Below, piece after piece: positions 1-6,267 of a stretch of DNA of 20,301 nucleotides. The stretch is from Bacteroidales bacterium (GTDB lineage: Bacteria; Bacteroidota; Bacteroidia; Bacteroidales; F082). Each line of letters starts with the position of its first letter. Positions within the stretch are counted from its first letter, which is position 1. The stretch is from the NCBI GenBank assembly GCA_017508895.1, contig JAFWRA010000063.1:1-20301 (forward strand). The letters run 5' to 3'. The position numbers were made by a program, and so were the translations under genes. The notes beneath the pieces are model-generated. The model made no database searches, was not told where the DNA came from, and was given only the letters and a program-made list of their open reading frames with translations.

Positions 1-19
1 CGAATTTTTCTTTTGCCAT
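1..19 (-). CDS. tuf: Elongation factor Tu, 5' fragment (runs off the left edge)
   Basis: Only the first six codons are inside the window, reading M-A-K-E-K-F from an ATG at 19. This is the usual N-terminus of Bacteroidota EF-Tu, the GTPase that delivers aminoacyl-tRNA to the ribosome. The gene lies 46 bp downstream of tRNA-Thr(GGT) in a Thr-Tyr-Gly-Thr tRNA cluster, the same arrangement that precedes tufB in Escherichia coli. It is presumably cotranscribed with those tRNAs, since no terminator is seen between them. The identification rests on six residues plus synteny, so the rest of the gene must be read from the flanking sequence. Confidence 0.85.
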
Positions 20-65
20 TTTACTATTCTATTTAAGGTTATAAACTCTTATCCCATAAAAATCG

Positions 66-137
66 AGCCGATGGGGAGAATTGAACTCCCGACCCCTTCC
101 TTACCAAGGAAGTGCTCTACCGCTGAGCTACATCGGC
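66..137 (-). tRNA. tRNA-Thr (anticodon GGT)
   Basis: Read on the minus strand this folds into a full cloverleaf. The 7-bp acceptor stem is GCCGATG/CATCGGC, the anticodon stem is CTTCC/GGAAG with loop TTGGTAA, and the T-stem is GGGAG/CTCCC. Anticodon GGT reads ACC/ACU threonine codons. The CCA end is not encoded. It is the last of four tRNAs before tuf. Confidence 0.97.
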
Positions 138-151
138 TTGTTTGTTCATCT

Positions 152-226
152 GAGCGGAAGACGGGGCTCGAACCCGCCACCTAAAGCTTGGAAGGCTTTC
201 GCTCTGCCAAATGAGCTACTTCCGCT
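152..226 (-). tRNA. tRNA-Gly (anticodon TCC)
   Basis: On the minus strand the acceptor stem AGCGGAA/TTCCGCT is complete. The anticodon stem AAAGC/GCTTT encloses loop CTTCCAA, giving anticodon TCC (GGA/GGG glycine codons). The T-arm carries GTTCGAG. It is the third tRNA of the Thr-Tyr-Gly-Thr-tuf transcript. Confidence 0.96.
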
Positions 227-240
227 TGTCCGCTTGACTG

Positions 241-322
241 TGGGGGAAGGTGGACTCGAACCACCGAACGGATACCCGGACAGATTTACAGTCTGTTGCA
301 ATTGCCACTATGCGACTCCCCC
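241..322 (-). tRNA. tRNA-Tyr (anticodon GTA)
   Basis: At 82 nt it is longer than its neighbours because of the extended variable arm expected of bacterial tRNA-Tyr (class II). The acceptor stem is GGGGGAG/TTCCCCC with one G-T pair. The anticodon stem ACAGA/TCTGT encloses CTGTAAA, giving anticodon GTA. It is the second tRNA of the cluster. Confidence 0.96.
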
Positions 323-340
323 GTGTTTTTCAAATAACTG

Positions 341-413
341 AGCCGGTAGACGGACTCGAACCGCCGACAGGCTGATTACAAATCAGCTACTCTACCAACT
401 GAGTTATACCGGC
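341..413 (-). tRNA. tRNA-Thr (anticodon TGT)
   Basis: The acceptor stem is GCCGGTA/TACCGGC, the anticodon stem is GCTGA/TCAGC with loop TTTGTAA (anticodon TGT, ACA codons), and the T-arm is GGCGG TTCGAGT CCGTC. It is the first gene of the tRNA-tuf transcript and begins about 53 nt after the predicted start of transcription. Confidence 0.96.
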
Positions 414-471
414 ATGATGTGAAAGAACAATTTGTTTCTTTTTTACCTCCCCTCTTGTCTGAAAAGGTGTG

Positions 472-502
472 CAAAAATAGAGCTTTTTCCTGAATTGACA
501 AT
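472..502 (-). promoter_or_regulatory. Promoter of the tRNA(Thr-Tyr-Gly-Thr)-tuf operon
   Basis: On the minus strand TATTTTTG (472-479) matches the Bacteroidota -7 element TAnnTTTG. ATTG (499-502) lies upstream with exactly 19 bp between the TTG and the -7 box, the spacing known for the primary sigma factor of Bacteroides. It sits between the hpf terminator and the first tRNA. The transcription start is inferred, not measured. Confidence 0.75.
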
Positions 503-589
503 ACGTTTTCAGCAATTTTTTCGAAAAAAAATCACGTTTTGCCATAATTTAATTGATAATCAATAATTTAAATAAACAATAAAATCAAT

Positions 590-629
590 AAAAAAAGGAA
601 GCCAAACCGGCTTTTTCGGATTGGCTTCC
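590..629 (-). terminator. Rho-independent terminator of the rpsU-xerC-hpf operon
   Basis: A perfect 9-bp stem, ggaagccaa (597-605) with ttggcttcc (621-629), has a partly paired interior (accg/cgg). On the minus strand it is followed by a run of seven T (complement of 590-596). It lies 36 bp after the hpf stop codon. A T-run also follows on the plus strand, so the hairpin could work in both directions, although no plus-strand gene ends here. Confidence 0.85.
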
Positions 630-665
630 CCTTTTTTGTGCTTTTTTTGATACTAACGTGAGGGT

Positions 666-962
666 TTATTTGGCGCTTTTACCCTTGTATTTCTCAAGTT
701 GTTTCTTCAATGCGTCGATGCAGGAGTCGACGGATTCCTCAAAAGTCTTGCTTTGCTTGCTGGCATAAAGGTCGTCGCCCCTAAGCACAAGGCGAATATC
801 GGCAATCTTGTTTTCGGGGGTGTCGGTGTTGTCGAGTTTCAACGTGACCTCGGCACTAATCACCTCGCTGTACTTGGCGCAAAGCTTTTCCACTTTCTGT
901 GTGATGAAGTCTTCAAGTTTTTGGTCAGCCTTGAAGTGAACTGAATTGATCATGACTTTCAT
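666..962 (-). CDS. hpf: Ribosome hibernation-promoting factor (short HPF/RaiA family)
   Basis: This 98-residue protein has the single-domain layout of short HPF/YfiA: an N-terminal beta strand (MKVMINSVHF), a helix with the 'LEDFITQKVEKL' pattern, and two strands including 'ADIRLVLRGDDLYASKQSKTF', then a Lys-rich C-terminal helix. Proteins of this family bind the decoding centre and tRNA sites of the 30S subunit and inactivate or dimerise ribosomes in stationary phase. It lacks the C-terminal dimerisation domain of long HPF. It is the last gene of the rpsU-xerC-hpf operon, 20 bp after the recombinase, with a clear AAGGAG ribosome-binding site at 969-974 that supports the ATG at 962. Such a strong Shine-Dalgarno site is uncommon in this phylum. 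Confidence 0.93.
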   Translation of the reverse strand: MKVMINSVHFKADQKLEDFITQKVEKLCAKYSEVISAEVTLKLDNTDTPENKIADIRLVLRGDDLYASKQSKTFEESVDSCIDALKKQLEKYKGKSAK

Positions 963-982
963 AATAAACTCCTTTCTTTAAA

Positions 983-1858
983 TCACCCTTTCGGGTGGGC
1001 TTGTTTATGAATTTTCTTAAGTTGTTCTATAGTGTTATGGGCATAAATCTGGGTGGTGGCCAAGTTCTCATGGCCAAGCAACTTTTGAATGGCCACCAGA
1101 CTTGCACCTTCATCCAATAGATGGGTGGCAAAAGTGTGACGAAGCACATGCGGGCTTTTCTGCTTCAAGGTGGTCACACCCTCCAGCAGGTGATGCACCT
1201 TATTATATACAAAGGTCGGCGACATTTCCTTGCCCTTGTCGTTCAGAAGAAGTCGGTCGGCTTTCTCTGCAAATGTTGCATCACGCAATTCCTGATATTG
1301 TGCAATCATTTTTACCATCATCATAGATAACGGAACAAATCGGTCTTTATTACGCTTGCCGTGAATTTTTAGCAGCATGCCTGCCTGGTCAACATCTGCA
1401 TCATGAAGTCCGCGCAGCTCTGCTTGACGCATCCCCGTTTGATAGAGCAATTCAAACAAAAGCTGGTCGCGCTGCGTGACGAAATCATTATCCCCGTCAA
1501 ATGACACCTTATTAATATCAGTTTCTGTGACAAATTTCACCAAGGTCTTGGGCGTTTTCAGCGCCCTGATGCCCGTCATCGGTGACTTCTCCATCAGTTC
1601 TTCACGAAGACAGTATTTGTAGAAGGTTCTCAATGTGGAAACTTTCCGATTGATGCTACGGTTGACCAGTCCTTCCTCTTTCAATTTGACAATGTAGGAC
1701 TTCACCATCGCTGTTTTCACCTTGGTAAGGTCTTCGGTTTCGTATGTATGTTGTATGTAATCAGCGAATTGCCTCATATCGCGGCTGTAGGCTTCAACCG
1801 TTAGCGTTGAGAATCGTTTCTCCGCTTTGATGAATGATATGAACGATTCAATGAGCAT
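983..1858 (-). CDS. xerC: Xer-type tyrosine recombinase
   Basis: At 291 residues it has the size of XerC/XerD. The N-terminal SAM-like core-binding domain (about 1-95) is followed by the catalytic domain, with all expected residues visible: R144 (TGMRQAEL), K168 (HGKRNKDR), H237 and R240 (PHVLRHTFATHL), H263 (LLGHENLATTQ) and the nucleophile Y272 (IYAH). In this family the tyrosine attacks DNA, and XerC/XerD pairs resolve chromosome dimers at dif during division. It lies between rpsU and hpf in what appears to be a conserved Bacteroidota operon, which argues for a housekeeping role rather than a mobile-element integrase. Whether it is the true XerC or a XerD-like paralogue cannot be settled without the second copy. 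The start ATG lies 11 nt after a long hairpin (1869-1909). Confidence 0.9.
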   Translation of the reverse strand: MLIESFISFIKAEKRFSTLTVEAYSRDMRQFADYIQHTYETEDLTKVKTAMVKSYIVKLKEEGLVNRSINRKVSTLRTFYKYCLREELMEKSPMTGIRALKTPKTLVKFVTETDINKVSFDGDNDFVTQRDQLLFELLYQTGMRQAELRGLHDADVDQAGMLLKIHGKRNKDRFVPLSMMMVKMIAQYQELRDATFAEKADRLLLNDKGKEMSPTFVYNKVHHLLEGVTTLKQKSPHVLRHTFATHLLDEGASLVAIQKLLGHENLATTQIYAHNTIEQLKKIHKQAHPKG

Positions 1859-1868
1859 AACAAAAAAC

Positions 1869-1909
1869 TTCGCCGTAAAATTAGTAATAATTTACCAATT
1901 CACGGCGAA
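1869..1909 (-). other. Long hairpin just upstream of the recombinase start codon
   Basis: The outer arms TTCGCCGT (1869-1876) and ACGGCGAA (1902-1909) are perfect complements. Inside a small asymmetric loop they are continued by AATTAGTAA (1879-1887) against TTACCAATT (1892-1900) with one mismatch. On the minus strand the hairpin ends 11 nt before the recombinase ATG. It could limit ribosome access or be a processing site in the rpsU-xerC-hpf message. The function is inferred; only the dyad is seen. Confidence 0.6.
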
Positions 1910-1945
1910 ATTTGCCTAAAAAAATTATTTTTCCTAAGCGGGCGC

Positions 1946-1964
1946 TTCCGTAACAACTACGGAA
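1946..1964 (-). other. Hairpin after rpsU (attenuator or processing site?)
   Basis: TTCCGTA (1946-1952) and TACGGAA (1958-1964) form a perfect 7-bp stem with a 5-nt loop, starting 4 nt after the rpsU stop codon. No T-run follows immediately; a U-rich stretch begins about 15 nt later (1915-1930 on the plus strand is A/T rich). It could partly terminate transcription or stabilise the 3' end of the rpsU message, lowering expression of the recombinase relative to S21. Confidence 0.45.
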
Positions 1965-1968
1965 CGAA

Positions 1969-2166
1969 TTACATATTCTCTTCAGCCTGACGGAGTTTCT
2001 GCACGTAGATAGCCTTCATCAGCTGTGCACGCTTGATGACTGAGGGCTTGGTGAACTGTTGACGCTTGCGCAATTCTTTCACGACGCCGGTCTTTTCATA
2101 CTTTCTCTTGTAGCGCTTCAAAGCTCTGTCGATGCTTTCGCCTTCTTTTACAGGAACAATAATCAT
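1969..2166 (-). CDS. rpsU: 30S ribosomal protein S21 (bS21)
   Basis: This 65-residue basic protein has the S21 signature: MIIVPVKEGE at the start, then 'IDRALKRYKRKYEKTGVVKELRKR', and a Lys/Arg-rich helix to the end. bS21 is a late-assembling small-subunit protein near the anti-Shine-Dalgarno end of 16S rRNA. In Bacteroidota it has been implicated in hiding that sequence, which fits the scarcity of Shine-Dalgarno sites in this window. It is the first gene of the rpsU-xerC-hpf operon, with a GAAGGAAG-like purine tract about 10 nt before its ATG. Confidence 0.96.
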   Translation of the reverse strand: MIIVPVKEGESIDRALKRYKRKYEKTGVVKELRKRQQFTKPSVIKRAQLMKAIYVQKLRQAEENM

Positions 2167-2221
2167 TTTAAAACACTTCCTTCTTTTAAATTGTTAATAC
2201 TATGGTTTGATTTTGAGGCTG

Positions 2222-2254
2222 CAAAAGTACAACTTTTTCTTTTTGTGCAACAAA
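2222..2254 (-). promoter_or_regulatory. Promoter of rpsU-xerC-hpf
   Basis: TACTTTTG (2222-2229 on the minus strand) matches TAnnTTTG. TTG at 2248-2250 (18 bp) or TTTG at 2251-2254 (21 bp) could serve as the -33 element. The leader to the rpsU ATG would be about 50 nt. It is back to back with the tatA promoter. Confidence 0.7.
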
Positions 2255-2297
2255 AAATTGTGGAAAAATGCAAAAGTTTTGAATCTAGTGACAAACA

Positions 2298-2328
2298 TTT
2301 GACAAAAACCATCTTTTTTCTAATTTTG
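2298..2328 (+). promoter_or_regulatory. Promoter of the tatA-tatC-redox operon
   Basis: TTTG (2298-2301), a 19-bp spacer and TAATTTTG (2321-2328) give a near-ideal Bacteroidota promoter. The predicted start lies about 6 nt downstream, leaving a leader of roughly 25 nt before the tatA ATG at 2358. No other convincing promoter occurs before the end of the fourth gene, which supports a single transcript. Confidence 0.78.
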
Positions 2329-2357
2329 CAGTTTTATTCATCTAAACCTTTAGAAAT

Positions 2358-2552
2358 ATGCATTTGCTTACTATTGGAACGACAGAAATCATCATCATCC
2401 TGATTCTTGTCCTGCTGCTCTTTGGCGGTCGCAAGATTCCAGAGCTGATGAAAGGCCTCGGCAAGGGCGTGAAGAACTTCAAGGACGGCATGAACGGCGT
2501 CGATGAAGACCTCAACGAAAAAAAGGAACAGGAACAACAAAGCAAGGGATGA
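2358..2552 (+). CDS. tatA: Twin-arginine translocase subunit TatA/E
   Basis: This 64-residue protein has TatA architecture: a short periplasmic N-terminus, one membrane helix (about 9-22), the hinge motif FGGRKIPE (22-29), an amphipathic helix (30-46, '[16 protein letters not shown]') and an acidic, charged tail. TatA multimers form the pathway through which folded twin-arginine proteins cross the inner membrane. No TatB-like gene is adjacent, so the system appears to be the minimal TatAC type in which TatA is bifunctional. Its last codons overlap tatC by 4 bp (ATGA), indicating translational coupling. The ATG at 2358 fits the promoter at 2298-2328. Confidence 0.96.
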   Translation: MHLLTIGTTEIIIILILVLLLFGGRKIPELMKGLGKGVKNFKDGMNGVDEDLNEKKEQEQQSKG

Positions 2553-3343
2553 GCGAACGGGAGGTCAGCAGTTTCTGGGACCATCTGGATGTGCTTCGGA
2601 AAGTGCTGTTCCGCTGCTTGATTGCCTGGGCCATCGGGGCTGCGGCGGCATTTTGTTTCAAGGACATTTTGTTTCGCCTGCTTTTTGCCCCATCAATGGA
2701 TAGTTTTGTCTCCTATCAAGGTCTGGCTTGGCTGTGTGCCCAAACAGGTTGGCAGTCGCTCTGTCCAGGCAGCTTTCAGGCTTCGTTCATCAACACGGAA
2801 TTGGCGGCGCAGTTCATGACGCACATCAAAGTGGCACTTTGGGCGGGACTTGTGGTGGTTTCGCCTTACCTCATCATGCAGCTTTACGGTTTCGTCGCCC
2901 CAGCCTTATACGACCAGGAGAAACGTCATGCCGCACCTATTATAATATGGGGCACATTGCTTTTCATCCTCGGCGTGCTGATGAACTACTTCATCATCTT
3001 CCCTTTTGCTTTCCGCTTCCTCTTCAATTACCAAGTCTATTCAGAGGTATACAACCAGATTTCACTATCATCCTACATTTCCAACCTACTGATGCTCAGC
3101 CTGCTGATGGGCATTCTCTTTGAGATTCCCATCGTCAACTATCTCTTAGCCAAGGCAGGACTGCTCCAAGCTGAAACTTTGAAGAAATACCGCCGCCATG
3201 CCATCGTGGGCATCGCCATCGTGGCGGCCATCATCACTCCGACGGGCGATGCCGTGACTTTGACGCTGGTCACCTTGCCCATTTATCTGCTATATGAAGC
3301 AAGTATACTTATTGTAAAAAGAACTAATTCAAAATCAATCTAA
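2549..3343 (+). CDS. tatC: Sec-independent translocase TatC
   Basis: At 264 residues it is the normal TatC size, with about six membrane segments. Family motifs are present: a cytoplasmic N-terminus HLDVLRK (12-18), [10 protein letters not shown] (115-124) with the substrate-binding glutamate equivalent at E124, FEIP (191-194) and PTGD (231-234). TatC is the receptor for the twin-arginine signal. Two points are unusual. The position equivalent to E. coli Glu15, part of the twin-arginine binding site, appears to be V15 here while R17 is kept. Also, the first periplasmic loop (about 45-85) is Cys-containing and fairly long. It is coupled to tatA by a 4-bp overlap and followed at 1 bp by an iron-sulfur protein gene. 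Confidence 0.96.
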   Translation: MSEREVSSFWDHLDVLRKVLFRCLIAWAIGAAAAFCFKDILFRLLFAPSMDSFVSYQGLAWLCAQTGWQSLCPGSFQASFINTELAAQFMTHIKVALWAGLVVVSPYLIMQLYGFVAPALYDQEKRHAAPIIIWGTLLFILGVLMNYFIIFPFAFRFLFNYQVYSEVYNQISLSSYISNLLMLSLLMGILFEIPIVNYLLAKAGLLQAETLKKYRRHAIVGIAIVAAIITPTGDAVTLTLVTLPIYLLYEASILIVKRTNSKSI

Positions 3344-3344
3344 T

Positions 3345-4817
3345 ATGTTACGAAAAATCAGAATCTGTCTACAAGTGGTCATGATGACCTTAGTGACCCT
3401 GTTGCTGCTCGGCATCGGTTTCCGAGTGCATCTCTGGGCGGGCTGGGCGGCCAAAATCCAGTTTTTGCCTGCCTTCCTTGCCTTCAACGCAGTTGTGGTG
3501 ACTGCCATCATCCTCGTCGCCATATTTTTCGGAAGAATCTATTGCAGCGTGGTTTGCCCATTGGGCATCATGCAAGACTTCTTCTCGTGGCTTGGCGGCA
3601 AGGCCAAAAAGAACCGTTTCAGCTATGCCAAGGAAATCAAATGGCTGCGTTATGGCTTCTTCGGTGTATTCGTTATCGCGATGATCATTGGTTTTGCGCC
3701 GCTGACGACCTTGTTTGCGCCATACAGCGCCTACGGCCGCATCGTCAACAGCCTGTTCAAGCCGCTTTACGACCTGCTCAACAACTGGCTCGCCGGCCTC
3801 GATGCCGCCAACGACCGCTACAACTTCACCGAAGTCCAAATCTGGACCCGCAGCGTGACGACCTTCGTAGTGGCCATCCTTACTTTAGTCATATTAGGCT
3901 TCCTCGCCTGGCGCAAAGGGCGTCTCTATTGCAACACGATTTGTCCTGTGGGCACTTTCCTCAGCTTCTTCTCGCGTTTCTCCCTGCTTCGCGTCCGCTT
4001 CGACAAGGACAAGTGCAAAAACTGTGGTATGTGTGAGAAGAACTGCAAGGCACAAGCCATCGACTTCAAAGAAGGAAAAATCGATTATTCGCGCTGCGTG
4101 GTTTGCGGCGACTGCCTCGACAAATGCAAATTCGACGCGCTGAAATATGGCAGAGACTTGTCTGCTTTTAAAACTGAATCGAAGCCCGTCGATACCGAGC
4201 GTCGTGCCTTTCTCGTAGGTGCAGCAGTGGCCGGCACCTCTGCAGCTTTGGCCCAGACCGAGATGAAGGTGGATGGCGGCTTGGCCGTGATTGAAGACAA
4301 GAAGGCGCCAAAGCGCAATACAATCATCACGCCTCCTGGATCCGTCTCGGCGCGCCACATGCAAAAGCATTGCACGGCCTGCCAACTCTGCGTTTCATCG
4401 TGTCCAAATAACGTCTTGCGTCCTTCCACCGATTTGATGCACTTCATGCAACCTATGATGTCGTTTGAGCGCGGCTACTGTCGCCCCGAATGCACCCGCT
4501 GCAGCGAAGTCTGCCCTGCCGGTGCCATCAAGCCCATTTCCCGTGAGGAAAAGACCGGCATCCACGTGGGTCATGCCGTTTGGATCAAGGAGAACTGCGT
4601 GGTGCTGACCGACGGCGTCAGCTGCGGCAACTGCGCACGTCATTGCCCCACTGGTGCCATCCAGATGGTAGACTATGAAGGCCCAAATGGCAAGGTGCAA
4701 GTGCCTGCCGTCGACGAGAACAAATGCATCGGTTGCGGTGCCTGCGAGCACCTCTGCCCTGCCCGACCGTTCAGCGCAATTTACGTGGAAGAAAATGAAA
4801 TGCACCATATCGGGTAA
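3345..4817 (+). CDS. NapH-NapG-like membrane iron-sulfur fusion with an internal twin-arginine segment
   Basis: This 490-residue protein has two halves. The N-terminal half resembles NapH/YccM-type membrane ferredoxins: helices at about 8-26, 42-62, 103-124 and 171-187, cytoplasmic motifs CSVVCP (67-72) and CNTICP (196-201), then a 2x[4Fe-4S] ferredoxin with Cys 224/227/230/234 and 251/254/257/261. The C-terminal half resembles NapG, with four cluster motifs: C343/346/349/353, C379/383/386/390, C418/427/430/434 and C461/464/467/471. Between them lies ERRAFLVGAAVAG (285-297) followed by ALA-Q (301-304), which looks like a Tat signal with a signal-peptidase site. NapGH passes electrons from quinol to periplasmic reductases; by inference this protein takes electrons from menaquinol to a periplasmic acceptor. 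No napA, B, C or F gene is nearby. It starts 1 bp after tatC. Confidence 0.85.
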   Translation: MLRKIRICLQVVMMTLVTLLLLGIGFRVHLWAGWAAKIQFLPAFLAFNAVVVTAIILVAIFFGRIYCSVVCPLGIMQDFFSWLGGKAKKNRFSYAKEIKWLRYGFFGVFVIAMIIGFAPLTTLFAPYSAYGRIVNSLFKPLYDLLNNWLAGLDAANDRYNFTEVQIWTRSVTTFVVAILTLVILGFLAWRKGRLYCNTICPVGTFLSFFSRFSLLRVRFDKDKCKNCGMCEKNCKAQAIDFKEGKIDYSRCVVCGDCLDKCKFDALKYGRDLSAFKTESKPVDTERRAFLVGAAVAGTSAALAQTEMKVDGGLAVIEDKKAPKRNTIITPPGSVSARHMQKHCTACQLCVSSCPNNVLRPSTDLMHFMQPMMSFERGYCRPECTRCSEVCPAGAIKPISREEKTGIHVGHAVWIKENCVVLTDGVSCGNCARHCPTGAIQMVDYEGPNGKVQVPAVDENKCIGCGACEHLCPARPFSAIYVEENEMHHIG

Positions 4818-4827
4818 TGCGGAATGA

Positions 4828-4853
4828 TGAATTTTGAATTTTGAATTTTAAAT
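4828..4853 (+). repeat. Short A/T-rich tandem repeat between operon genes
   Basis: The gap between the iron-sulfur fusion and the aldo/keto reductase contains three imperfect copies of a GAATTTT unit (gaattttgaattttgaatttt). It has no TAnnTTTG match and no dyad, so it is probably a simple low-complexity spacer, with no evident regulatory role. Confidence 0.5.
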
Positions 4854-4862
4854 CAAAAAATC

Positions 4863-6263
4863 ATGGATAGAAGAGAATTCATAAAGCATATAGGCAGTGC
4901 GGCGGTAGCCACTTCGGTGGTGCTTTCCGCCTGCAAAAACAACGACAGCGAAGCAACACCCATCGCCAAAAACGTCATCGATGGCCAAGGCGAGATGACC
5001 TACCGCACCAACCCTAACTCAGGCGACAAGGTGTCGCTCTTGGGCTATGGCATGATGCGCCTGCCCATCGAAAACGGTGCCGACATGCGAAAAGACCCCA
5101 ACGCCCGTGTCGACCAGGAAATGGTCAACGAGGAGGTGGACTATGCATTGGCACACGGCGTCAACTACTTCGACACCGCCCCTGTTTATACAAGAGGCTA
5201 TTCCGAGACTTCCACCGGTATCGCCTTGTCGCGGCACCCGCGCAACAGCTATTACATTGCCACAAAGCTCTCCAACTTCAGCCCCACCACATGGAGCGCG
5301 GAGGCTTCGAAAGCCATGTTTGAGAACTCGCTCAAGCAACTACAGACCGACTACATCGACTATCTGCTCATGCACAGCATCGGCGGCTCGGGCAAAGACC
5401 TGACCAGCATGGAGATGTTCAACACCCGTTTCATGGACAACGGTGTCCTCGACTGGCTCGTGGAGCAAAAAAAGGCAGGCCGCATCCGCAACCTCGGTTT
5501 CTCGTTCCACGGTGACCCGAAGCTGTTCGACACCATGATGCAATGGCACGACGAAGGCCGCTACCATTGGGACTTCGTGCAAATCCAATTGAACTATGTG
5601 GATTGGAGCTTCGGGGAGATAGAAGGCGAAGGTGTCAACTCGTCGTACCTCTACGAAGAATTGCATCGTCGTGGCATCCCCGTAGTGATTATGGAACCGT
5701 TACTTGGAGGAGGCCTCGCCAAACAACCCGACCACATCGTGAAGCAGATGAAAGAGCGCGAGCCCGAGACCCCCGTCGCCCGCTGGGCCTTCCGCTTTGC
5801 CGGCACACCTGAAGGCATCCTAACCGTGCTGAGCGGTATGACCTATATGGAACATCTGCAACAAAACATTGAGACCTATTCACCCCTGCGACCCATCACG
5901 CCCGAAGAAAACGAGTTTTTGATGCAAGTGGCCGAACTATTCATCAAACTGAAAACCGTGCCGTGCACTGCCTGCAACTACTGCATGCCCTGCCCTTACG
6001 GATTGAACATTCCGGCTGTGTTTGGCTACTACAACGAGAGCATCATCCATGGCAATATGCCCACCGGCAACCGCGAGGCAAAAGCCTATTGGGAAGCGAG
6101 GAAACGTTTCCTTATCGGCTACGACCGCAACATTCCTGGATTGCGGCAAGCCAGCCATTGCATCGGCTGCAACCAATGCACTGAGCACTGCCCGCAAGAA
6201 ATCGACATCCCCGCGGAGATGCACCGCATCGATGAATTTGTGGAGCAGCTGAAACAGATGTGA
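4863..6263 (+). CDS. Tat-exported aldo/keto reductase lipoprotein with C-terminal ferredoxin motifs
   Basis: The 466-residue protein starts with a twin-arginine signal (RREFIK, residues 3-8), a hydrophobic stretch (9-22) and a lipobox LSAC ending at C24, so it should be exported folded and lipid-anchored. Residues 55-345 are an aldo/keto reductase barrel with the catalytic tetrad D104, Y109, K135 and H171. The C-terminus carries iron-sulfur motifs C368/371/374/377-P and C433/436/439/443-P, as in the COG1453 oxidoreductases. These enzymes normally reduce carbonyls with NAD(P)H, which is not available outside the cytoplasm, so electrons may instead arrive through the clusters from the neighbouring NapGH-like protein (inference). 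It is the last gene of the tatA-tatC operon, 45 bp after the fusion gene, and converges with the next gene 4 bp away. The substrate is unknown. Confidence 0.88.
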   Translation: MDRREFIKHIGSAAVATSVVLSACKNNDSEATPIAKNVIDGQGEMTYRTNPNSGDKVSLLGYGMMRLPIENGADMRKDPNARVDQEMVNEEVDYALAHGVNYFDTAPVYTRGYSETSTGIALSRHPRNSYYIATKLSNFSPTTWSAEASKAMFENSLKQLQTDYIDYLLMHSIGGSGKDLTSMEMFNTRFMDNGVLDWLVEQKKAGRIRNLGFSFHGDPKLFDTMMQWHDEGRYHWDFVQIQLNYVDWSFGEIEGEGVNSSYLYEELHRRGIPVVIMEPLLGGGLAKQPDHIVKQMKEREPETPVARWAFRFAGTPEGILTVLSGMTYMEHLQQNIETYSPLRPITPEENEFLMQVAELFIKLKTVPCTACNYCMPCPYGLNIPAVFGYYNESIIHGNMPTGNREAKAYWEARKRFLIGYDRNIPGLRQASHCIGCNQCTEHCPQEIDIPAEMHRIDEFVEQLKQM

Positions 6264-6267
6264 CAAC

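Noticed and set aside
983..1858. Tyrosine recombinase next to tRNA genes suggesting an integrated mobile element
   Set aside because: The recombinase sits in a housekeeping rpsU-xerC-hpf operon, and no att-like direct repeats, cargo, or other phage or conjugation genes are seen.
3345..4817. Two adjacent genes joined by a sequencing error
   Set aside because: The frame is continuous, and the linker at 262-300 has sensible composition with an RR motif at the junction and cytoplasm/periplasm topology that fits. Fusion seems genuine, though a long-read check would be easy.
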